Source: Streptomyces albiflavescens
GTDB taxonomy: Bacteria > Actinomycetota > Actinomycetes > Streptomycetales > Streptomycetaceae
Direction of reading: 5' to 3'
DNA length: 64,000 nucleotides
Assembly (NCBI RefSeq): GCF_014645835.1
Contig: NZ_BMMM01000001.1
Coordinates: 1,044,834-1,108,833 of the forward strand
The notes under the pieces were generated by a model. That model ran no database searches. It saw only the letters and a program-made list of their open reading frames with translations, and was not told the origin of the DNA. This document shows positions 17,196-24,042 of this stretch, piece after piece. The position numbers were made by a program, and so were the translations under genes. Each line of letters begins with the position of its first letter. Positions within the stretch are counted from its first letter, which is position 1.

Positions 17196-18467
17196 GTGAA
17201 CGACCGGCACCACCACGAGCACGGCAACGAACAGCCGCACGCACACGAAAAGCCGTACGAGCACGGGCACCGCCACGGGCACCCGCACCGCCATGAGCAC
17301 GGCCCGGATCGTCGGCACGGACACGAGCACGGCCCCGATGACGCGCACGGCCCGGATGGCCCGCACGGACACGAGCACGGCCCCGATGACGCGCACGGCC
17401 CGGATCGCCCGCACGAACACGACCGCACTCACCGGCACCCGCACGGGCACCCCCACGCTCACCCCCACCCGCACGCGCACGCCACCCTCGCGAGCCGCCT
17501 GCGCCACCTTCTCACCCCTCACTCCCACGAAACCGCCGACAAACTCGACTCCGCGCTGGAGTCGTCGGCCCGAGGTATGCGGGCGCTCTGGCTCTCCCTG
17601 GCCGTCCTCGGCACAACGGCCCTGGCGCAGGCGGTCGTCGTGGTCGTCTCGGGGTCGGTCGCACTGCTCGGCGACACCGTGCACAACGCCGCCGACGCGC
17701 TGACGGCGCTGCCGCTCGGGATCGCCTTCGTACTGGGCCGCCGCGCGGCGACGCGCCGCTTCACCTACGGCTACGGGCGGGCGGAGGACCTCGCCGGCAT
17801 CGTGATCGTGCTGACGATCGCCGCGTCCGGGACGTTCGCGGCCTGGACGGCGGTCGACCGGCTGCTCGACCCGCGGCCCATGCGGCACATCCCGGTCGTC
17901 GCGGCGGCCGCACTCATCGGCTTCCTGGGCAACGAGTGGGTGGCCCGGCACCGCATCCGCGTCGGCCGCGAGATCGGCTCCGCCGCACTCGTCGCGGACG
18001 GACTGCACGCCCGAACGGACGGATTCACCTCGCTCGCCGTACTGGTGGGCGCGGGCGGTGCCGCCCTTGGCCTGCAACTGGCCGACCCGCTGGTCGGGTT
18101 GGCGATCGCGGCCGCGATTCTGCTGGTGCTGCGCGATGCCGCCCGCGAGGTGTTCCGGCGCGTGATGGACGCCGTCGAACCGGAGTTGGTGGACCGCGCC
18201 GAGCGGGCGCTGCGGCAGGTCGAGGGGGTACGCGACGTGGGTGAGCTGCGGCTGCGCTGGATCGGGCACCGGCTGCGGGCCGAGGTGGCGGTCGTCGTGG
18301 ACGGCGAGGCGACCGTCCGCCGGGCCCATCGCATCGCCGTGGACGCCGAACACGCCCTGCTGCACGCCGTCCCGAAACTCACCGCCGCTCTGGTCCACGC
18401 CGATCCGGCACCGGCCCCCGGCGAGACGGATCCGCATCTGGCGCTCGCCCACCACGCACCGTCGTGA
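17196..18467 (+). CDS. Zinc-type CDF metal exporter with His-rich N-terminus
   Basis: Cation diffusion facilitator of 423 aa. Residues 1-97 are a cytoplasmic tail with 32 histidines in EHGH, HPHAH and DDAHGPD patterns. About six membrane segments then follow, with HNAAD in TM2 and HARTD in TM5, the paired HxxxD metal sites of Zn(II)/proton antiporters, and a C-terminal cytoplasmic domain. The GTG at 17196 follows GGAAGGGG. It faces an ArsR sensor, fitting metal-induced export. Part of the His-rich tail is encoded by a 48-bp tandem duplication, so its length may vary between strains. Confidence 0.92.
   Translation: MNDRHHHEHGNEQPHAHEKPYEHGHRHGHPHRHEHGPDRRHGHEHGPDDAHGPDGPHGHEHGPDDAHGPDRPHEHDRTHRHPHGHPHAHPHPHAHATLASRLRHLLTPHSHETADKLDSALESSARGMRALWLSLAVLGTTALAQAVVVVVSGSVALLGDTVHNAADALTALPLGIAFVLGRRAATRRFTYGYGRAEDLAGIVIVLTIAASGTFAAWTAVDRLLDPRPMRHIPVVAAAALIGFLGNEWVARHRIRVGREIGSAALVADGLHARTDGFTSLAVLVGAGGAALGLQLADPLVGLAIAAAILLVLRDAAREVFRRVMDAVEPELVDRAERALRQVEGVRDVGELRLRWIGHRLRAEVAVVVDGEATVRRAHRIAVDAEHALLHAVPKLTAALVHADPAPAPGETDPHLALAHHAPS
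17315..17410. repeat. 48-bp tandem duplication inside the CDF gene
   Basis: Two 48-bp units (17315-17362 and 17363-17410) with one mismatch, in frame, each adding 16 residues to the His-rich metal-buffering tail. Confidence 0.9.
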
Positions 18468-18468
18468 T

Positions 18469-18588
18469 CACGAGGCGGCACGCCGAAGACCCGGTGAGCC
18501 GTGGGTGACCGCATCGCTCGTCGAAGAACACGAGGCGGCACGCCGAAGACCCGGTGAGCCGTGAGTGACCGCATCGCTCGTCGAAGAA
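18469..18588. repeat. 60-bp tandem duplication after the CDF gene
   Basis: Two adjacent 60-bp copies (18469-18528, 18529-18588) differing at one base. The array begins one base past the CDF stop codon and ends 55 bp before the converging YbaK gene ends. No strong hairpin is obvious inside the unit. Confidence 0.95.
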
Positions 18589-18643
18589 GGTGTCGCCGGA
18601 CGCTGCGGACGCGGGTACGACTTCGACGGCACCGAAGGCGACG

Positions 18644-19213
18644 TCAGGACTCCCCCGCACTCACACCGAGCCCGTCCAACACCACCGCGTTCGGCAGCTC
18701 CGCGAACACCTTCCCCGGCACCAGCAGCTTCCCGCGCCGTCGGCCGCTGCCCACCAGGACGTACGGCAGCTCGACGACGGCCGAATCCACCAACACGGGC
18801 CAGTCGCCCGGGAGTCCGATCGGCGTGATGCCGCCGTACTCCATGCCGGTCTCGCCGGTCGCCGTGTCCATCGGCGCGAACGAGGCCTTGCGGGCGCCGA
18901 GCAGGCGGCGAACCGCGCCGTTGACATCGGCGCGGGTGGTGGAGAGGACGACGCACGCGGCGAGCGTGGTCTCGCCGCCGCGCCTGCCCGCGACGACCAC
19001 GCAGTTGGCGGACTGCTCGAGCAGCTCCTGGCCGTAGTGCTCGACGAACGTGGCGGTATCGGCCCACTGCGGATCCGTGTCGACATAGACGATCTGTTCG
19101 GCGGGGATGCTGCCCCGCCACTCGCGTACGGCGTCGGCGACCGGGCGAATCAGTTCGTCGAGGCACTCGGGGGCGGGCGTGGCGTGGTCGAAGTGTCCGA
19201 TGGGTGCGCGCAT
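18644..19213 (-). CDS. YbaK/EbsC-type aminoacyl-tRNA deacylase
   Basis: A 189-aa YbaK-domain protein. These enzymes hydrolyse mischarged aminoacyl-tRNA, typically Cys-tRNA(Pro) or Ala-tRNA(Pro), in trans. The core segments are CVVVAGRRGG, the ASFAPMDTATGETGMEYGG loop and GLPGDWPVLVDSAV. The start at 19213 has no ribosome site but TAGCGT six bases upstream, a leaderless pattern. Monocistronic. Confidence 0.88.
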   Translation of the reverse strand: MRAPIGHFDHATPAPECLDELIRPVADAVREWRGSIPAEQIVYVDTDPQWADTATFVEHYGQELLEQSANCVVVAGRRGGETTLAACVVLSTTRADVNGAVRRLLGARKASFAPMDTATGETGMEYGGITPIGLPGDWPVLVDSAVVELPYVLVGSGRRRGKLLVPGKVFAELPNAVVLDGLGVSAGES

Positions 19214-19256
19214 GACCGCACGCTAACAGCCGAGTCGGCGCCACCCGCCGGGCGTC

Positions 19257-19829
19257 TCATTGCACGAGCGGAACGGACACCGCCATGATCATCTCGACCG
19301 GCACATCGCCGTCATTTCCGTACGTGTGCGGAGTGTTGGCCTCGAAGGAGGCGCTGGCGCCCGCGGGGACGCGGTGCTCGACTCCGTCGACCGTGAGGGT
19401 CAGTTCGCCCGCCATGACATGGACGAGCTCGACGGTGCCGGTGGGATGCGGGTCCGAGGGGCTGGCCTCGCCGGGCATGAGCCGCCAGTCCCACATCTCC
19501 AGCGGGCCGGGCGCCTCGGTGCCCGCGAGGAGCCGGTTGTAGCTCCCCGCGTCCGTGTGCCACAGGCGCACGGCCTGTTCGGCCGGGACGACCCGGACCT
19601 TGGGGCCCTGCTCGTAGTCGAGGAGGGTCGTGATGCTGACACCGAGGGCGTCGCCGATCTTGACGACGGTACCCAGGCTGGGATTGGTCCTGGCCTGCTC
19701 GATCTGGATGAGCATGCCGCGGCTGACTCCGGCGCGAGCGGCGAGCGCTTCCAGGGTGAAGCCACGCTCGGTGCGCCAGCGCTTCACGTTGCGCGCCAGG
19801 GACTGAGTCAGCAGGTCGAGGTCCGACAC
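19257..19829 (-). CDS. XRE-family regulator with C-terminal cupin
   Basis: A 190-aa two-domain regulator: an XRE helix-turn-helix at about residues 10-65 (ALAARAGVSRGMLIQIEQ) followed by a cupin-2 sensor barrel at about 100-185 with the PHPTGTVELVHV and HTYGN metal-site segments. It is divergent from a DMT-family exporter, which it probably controls. The GTG at 19829 is preferred because GGACGGA precedes it; a TTG at 19862 would add 11 residues. Confidence 0.9.
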   Translation of the reverse strand: MSDLDLLTQSLARNVKRWRTERGFTLEALAARAGVSRGMLIQIEQARTNPSLGTVVKIGDALGVSITTLLDYEQGPKVRVVPAEQAVRLWHTDAGSYNRLLAGTEAPGPLEMWDWRLMPGEASPSDPHPTGTVELVHVMAGELTLTVDGVEHRVPAGASASFEANTPHTYGNDGDVPVEMIMAVSVPLVQ

Positions 19830-19856
19830 GTTCCGTCCAATATTCTGGATGACAGA

Positions 19857-19900
19857 GTTCAATCTGGTGAACTATCGTGTGGTGCACCTGATCGTTCACC
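19857..19900. promoter_or_regulatory. Operator cluster in the XRE/DMT divergent promoter
   Basis: Three GTTCA/TGAAC half-sites: 19857-19861, 19868-19872 and 19894-19898. The outer pair forms GGTGAAC (19866-19872) facing GTTCACC (19894-19900), with matching ATC bases inside and a central GGTGCACC palindrome. Likely binding site of the XRE-cupin regulator over both promoters. Confidence 0.55.
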
Positions 19901-19922
19901 GAACTGTACTGCGAGGTACCCC

Positions 19923-20780
19923 GTGACAGCACTCTTCGCCCTGGCCACCAGCCTCCTGTGGGGCCTGGCCGACTTCGGCGGAGGCCTGCTGACCCGGCGT
20001 ACGCCCGCTCTCACCGTGGTCGTCGTCTCGCAGACCATCGCAGCGGTGGTGCTCGGCGCGATCGTGGTCGCCACCGGTGGCTGGAGCGCGGCGGGGCCAC
20101 AGCTGTGGTTCGCGTTCGCCGCGGGACTGGTGGGGCCGGTCGCGCTGCTCTCGTTCTACAAGGCGCTCGCCCTGGGCCCGATGGGGGTCGTCTCCCCGCT
20201 CGGCTCGCTGGGCGTGGCCGTCCCCATCACCGTGGGACTCGTCCTCGGCGAGCGTCCCGGGCTCACCCAGTTCGCGGGCATCGCGGTCGCTGTCGTGGGT
20301 GTCGTGCTCGCGGGCGGACCACAGCTGCGCGGCGCCCCCGTGCAGCGGCAGGCGATCCTCCTCACGCTGCTGGCGGCGCTCGGTTTCGGCACGGTGTTCG
20401 CGCTGATCGCGGAGGCGTCCTCGTCGGTCACCGGGCTGTTCCTCGCGCTGTTCGTCCAGCGCGTGACCAATGTGGCGGTGGGCGGCACGGCCCTCTTCGT
20501 CTCCGTGCGGCGTGGCGCCCGGGCCCTCCCCGAAGGAGGTTTCCCCTGGGGCTCCCTCCCCGCACTCGCCTTCGTCGGCCTCGCCGACGTCGCGGCCAAC
20601 GGCACGTACTCGGTCGCCGCCCAGCACGGTCCGGTCACCGTCGCCGCCGTCCTCGCCTCGCTCTATCCGGTGGTCACGGCCCTGGCCGCACGCGGCATCC
20701 TCAGCGAACGGCTGCGCGGCATGCAGGCGGCGGGCGCGGGCCTCGCGCTGGTCGGCACGGTACTGCTCGCCACCGGTTGA
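19923..20780 (+). CDS. DMT/EamA-family exporter
   Basis: A 285-aa protein with ten hydrophobic segments in two EamA repeats. It belongs to the drug/metabolite transporter superfamily, probably exporting an amino acid or metabolite. The GTG at 19923 lies 93 bp from the divergent XRE-cupin gene. That arrangement suggests substrate-induced export, but the substrate is unknown. It ends 13 bp before the converging acyltransferase ends. Confidence 0.9.
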   Translation: MTALFALATSLLWGLADFGGGLLTRRTPALTVVVVSQTIAAVVLGAIVVATGGWSAAGPQLWFAFAAGLVGPVALLSFYKALALGPMGVVSPLGSLGVAVPITVGLVLGERPGLTQFAGIAVAVVGVVLAGGPQLRGAPVQRQAILLTLLAALGFGTVFALIAEASSSVTGLFLALFVQRVTNVAVGGTALFVSVRRGARALPEGGFPWGSLPALAFVGLADVAANGTYSVAAQHGPVTVAAVLASLYPVVTALAARGILSERLRGMQAAGAGLALVGTVLLATG

Positions 20781-20793
20781 GGGCCCTGAGGGC

Positions 20794-21591
20794 TCAGGAC
20801 TCGGCGCGTACGTCCCCGGAGGCGCCCTCGGCATCGAGGTCCAGCTCCGCCAGACGCGCCGCGGTCTCCTCGTCCATCCCCGACAGCGCCAGCAACTGTT
20901 CCGGCGTCACCCCGTCGGGAATCGGCACCGGCGCCGGCGTCCGCAACGGCGGCTGCCACCCCTGCACCGGGTCCCAGCGCCGGACGACGCGCGCGGGGGC
21001 GCCCGCCACGACCGAGTGGTCGGGCACCGCCCCGCGGACCACCGCACCGGCCGCCACCACGACGTTCCGCCCGATCCGCGCGCCGGGCAGGATCACCGCC
21101 CCGGTCCCGATCCAGCAGCCGGGCCCGATCTCCACCGGCTCCATCCGCGGCCACTGCTTGCCGATGGGCTCGTGCGGATCGTCGTACGAATGGTTGGTGG
21201 ACGTGACGTACACATACGGCCCGAAGTAGCAGTCGCTGCCGATCGTGACCGTCGTGTCGGCGATGACGTGACTGCCGCGGCCGAGCACCACGCCGTCGCC
21301 TATGCGCAGGATCGGGTCGGGGCCGAGGTCGAGGTCGGGCATCAGACCGGCGGTCAGTGTGACCTGCTCGGCGACGATGCAGTGGGCGCCGAGGTGGATC
21401 CACGCCTCACCGAAGACCGTGCCGAGCGGGAAGGCCAGTCTGGTACCTGTTCCCATGGCACCGAAGCGGAATCGCCCCGGGTGCTCGGCCGTGACCGCAC
21501 CCGTGCGCTGCACCCAGGCCCAGCCCGCGTGGACGGCGCGCTGCGCGAGGCGGCGCCGCCATGATGAGAACGTGTTCTTGCTCCTGGGCAC
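20794..21591 (-). CDS. Hexapeptide-repeat acyltransferase
   Basis: A 265-aa protein with a left-handed beta-helix at about residues 75-205, seen as repeated hexapeptides (IGDGVVLGRGSHVIA, IGPGCWIGTGAVILPGARIG) and the NHSYDDP loop of CoA-dependent acetyltransferases. The last 50 residues are a charged tail. It is related to maltose/galactoside O-acetyltransferases; the acceptor is unknown. The GTG at 21591 has TACCGT six bases upstream, so it may be leaderless. Confidence 0.88.
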   Translation of the reverse strand: MPRSKNTFSSWRRRLAQRAVHAGWAWVQRTGAVTAEHPGRFRFGAMGTGTRLAFPLGTVFGEAWIHLGAHCIVAEQVTLTAGLMPDLDLGPDPILRIGDGVVLGRGSHVIADTTVTIGSDCYFGPYVYVTSTNHSYDDPHEPIGKQWPRMEPVEIGPGCWIGTGAVILPGARIGRNVVVAAGAVVRGAVPDHSVVAGAPARVVRRWDPVQGWQPPLRTPAPVPIPDGVTPEQLLALSGMDEETAARLAELDLDAEGASGDVRAES

Positions 21592-21710
21592 CCGCTCACG
21601 GTACTCAGCGCACGGTGCGCCGATGACGTCGTACGGCTGTGATCTTCACCCCACCGGGGCCGCAACCGATGGCATACGGTGCCGGTGTACCGAACTGCGA
21701 GGAGACGGTG

Positions 21711-22244
21711 ATGACGCAGCAGGCGCTGATCATGGGGATCGGCGGCAAGGATCCGCAGGTGGGCCAGGAGGCGTTCGCGGCGCCCACGTCCGTGGTCATC
21801 GGGGACGTCACGCTGCACGAGGGAGCGAGCGTCTGGTACGGCGCGGTGCTGCGCGCCGACTGCGGGCCGATCGTCATCGGCGCCAGCAGTAATGTCCAGG
21901 ACAACTGCAGCCTCCACGTGGACCCGGGTTTCCCCATCTCCATCGGCGAGCGCGTCTCCATCGGGCACAACGCCGTGGTGCACGGCGCGACCGTCGAGGA
22001 CGACTGCCTGATCGGCATGGGCGCCACCGTGCTGAACGGCGCGGTGATCGGCGCCGGTTCGCTGGTGGCCGCGCAGGCCCTGGTGCCGCAGGGGATGCAG
22101 GTGCCCCCGGGTTCGCTCGTCGCGGGCATCCCCGCCAAGGTCAGGCGCCAACTGACCGACGAGGAGCGCGAGGGCATCTCGCTGAACGGCACGCTGTACG
22201 TGGAGCTGGCAAAGGCACACCGCGAGGCGCACGGCACCTTGTAG
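21711..22244 (+). CDS. Gamma-carbonic-anhydrase-family protein
   Basis: A 177-aa left-handed beta-helix protein of the gamma carbonic anhydrase family. The three zinc histidines expected at subunit interfaces can be placed in SLHVDPG and SIGHNAVVHGA. Whether it hydrates CO2 is unknown, since many family members are inactive in assays. The ATG at 21711 follows GAGGAG at good spacing. A 20-bp segment including the final codons is tandemly repeated just past the stop. Confidence 0.9.
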   Translation: MTQQALIMGIGGKDPQVGQEAFAAPTSVVIGDVTLHEGASVWYGAVLRADCGPIVIGASSNVQDNCSLHVDPGFPISIGERVSIGHNAVVHGATVEDDCLIGMGATVLNGAVIGAGSLVAAQALVPQGMQVPPGSLVAGIPAKVRRQLTDEEREGISLNGTLYVELAKAHREAHGTL

Positions 22245-22263
22245 AGGCGCACGGCACCTTGTA
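22224..22263. repeat. 20-bp tandem duplication across the stop of the carbonic-anhydrase-like gene
   Basis: Two perfect 20-bp copies (22224-22243 and 22244-22263, unit GAGGCGCACGGCACCTTGTA). The first contains the last codons and the start of the stop codon; the second is non-coding. Confidence 0.95.
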
Positions 22264-22322
22264 AGGGGTGCGGGGGCGGCGCGGCCGGCCTCAAGCGGCC
22301 CGCCGTTCCGAACCGACAGAAC

Positions 22323-22973
22323 CTACTCGGCGGCGGGCACCGGCTCGGGCTCCGCCGCCTCGCGCTCCGCCGCGGCTTTCCTGGCCTTGCGGCGAACGAT
22401 CAGCATCGAAGTGAGTCCGATGAGCACCGCCGCCACCAGCCCGAGCCACGAGAACCGCTTGAGCCAGGACTCGGCGACCACACCCACGTAGTAGATGACC
22501 GCGGTCGTACCGCCGGCCCAGATGATGCCGCCGAGCACGTTGGCGATCAGGAACTTCCAGTACGGCATCCGCAGCACACCCGCGAGCGGACCCGCGAAGA
22601 TCCGCAGCAGGGCGATGAAACGGCCGAAGAAGACGGCCCACATGCCCCACTTCTGGAAGGACCGCTCGGCGGTGGCGACATGGCCTTCGCTGAAGTGCTT
22701 GGGGAACTTGGCGCCGAGCCAGGCGAGCAGGGGGCGTCCGCCCTTTCGGCCGATGGCGTAGCCGATGGAGTCGCCGACGATCGCGCCGAGGCTGGCGCAC
22801 GCCCCGAGGATGACGGGGTTGATGCCCGCGTGCTGCGAGGAGAGCAGGGCCGCCGAGACCAGGATGATCTCGCCGGGCAGCGGGATGCCCAGGCTCTCCA
22901 GGCCGATGACCAGGCCCACCAGCGCATAGATGCTGACCGCGGGCACCGTCTCGAGCCACTCCTGGACGTGCAA
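22323..22973 (-). CDS. DedA-family membrane protein
   Basis: A 216-aa inner-membrane protein of the DedA/VTT family, with the GLESLGIPLPGE entry motif and the FGRFIALLRIFAGPLAG signature. DedA proteins are involved in lipid-carrier or phospholipid flipping and proton-motive homeostasis. The TTG at 22973 is preferred because GGGAGGAA lies eight bases upstream; a GTG at 22994 would add seven residues. The C-terminal tail is Glu/Pro/Ala-rich. Confidence 0.9.
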   Translation of the reverse strand: MHVQEWLETVPAVSIYALVGLVIGLESLGIPLPGEIILVSAALLSSQHAGINPVILGACASLGAIVGDSIGYAIGRKGGRPLLAWLGAKFPKHFSEGHVATAERSFQKWGMWAVFFGRFIALLRIFAGPLAGVLRMPYWKFLIANVLGGIIWAGGTTAVIYYVGVVAESWLKRFSWLGLVAAVLIGLTSMLIVRRKARKAAAEREAAEPEPVPAAE

Positions 22974-23092
22974 GGCCGGTTCCTCCCGTTTCACTGTGCG
23001 TGCCCCGGGCGTGCACCGTGCGTGTGCCGTACGTGATCACCCGGCGTGCGCTCCCCCCTTTGGCGCACGCCGGGCAGCCTACCTGGTTCGCC

Positions 23093-24042
23093 TTACGAGA
23101 CGGAGTCCCAGAGGTCGCACCGGTGCTCGTGAGCGACGGTGGTGCTCAGGGTGTTTCCGCCCGCGGAGGCGGTCCGCAGTGAGAGCACCGCACCGGTACG
23201 GTCGGGCATCGCGGGCTGTCCGTCCGCCCGGGGCACGCCACCCCGGACGAAGGATCCCCAGTACTGCACCATCTGCCTCGACAGCACCCGCTGCTCCGCG
23301 TTCAGCGGTGTTGCGAGCCCGAAGTGCTTGAAGAGGTACTGCACCTCGTTGACGTGGGTCGCACCGAAGTCGAAGTCCGTGTGCAGATTGCGCAGCGAGG
23401 CGAAGGGCGGCGAGGTGCGGTCGGCGAACTCGTACGCGTAGACCGGACCGCGAGCCGCGAGCGCCCCGTCGAGCCGGAGCGCCGGGCAGGCCATCAGATA
23501 GTCGCCGAAGGCGGTGCCGTACGCGATCGTGGGCGAGTCGGCCGGCGGCCCCCGCCGAGCCGGTAGTTGACGGTCACGACGACCGCGCCCGTCTGCCGGG
23601 CGAAGGCGTCGGGCACGACGTCCTCGCCCGCGCCCGCGGTGAGCCCGCCGCCGTGCAGCCAGACCATCACCGGACGCCCTCCGGCGCCCTCGGGGACGTA
23701 CACATTGAGGTCGAGACAGTCCTCGGTGTGGCTGGGCTGTTCGTATCCGGGGTCCCAACTCGCCGTCTGCATACAGCGGTTGACGAAGTCCTTCGTGGTG
23801 CGCACACCGTGCCAGGGCTCGACGGGCCGAGGGCTCTTCCAACGGAGATCGCCGACGGGCGGCTCTGCGTACGGGATGCCGAGGAACTGCCGTCCCTCGG
23901 AGGTGGTCTCGCCGCGGACCCAACCCGCGTCCGTGCGCACGAGGGTGTGCCGCGCGGAAGAAGCGGAGGCGGACTGGGCCGGTGCCGCGCCGACGAGGAC
24001 GGTGGCGAGGGCGGTGAGCCCGATGCCCAGGCGTCGTATCAC
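23093..24042 (-). pseudogene. Carboxylesterase type B, internally deleted and frameshifted
   Basis: The 5' part encodes a signal peptide and the N-terminal third of a secreted type B carboxylesterase, up to the VVVTVNYRLG strand. At about 23550-23570 the frame changes and the remaining 130 residues (from PTIAYGTAFGDYL) match the C-terminus. Intact enzymes are about 500 aa; around 190 residues between these points, including the GESAG nucleophile elbow, are absent. An internal deletion that also shifts the frame is the simplest explanation. The GTG at 24042 overlaps the stop of the GH3 gene (GTGA), so the ancestral pair was translationally coupled. Confidence 0.88.
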
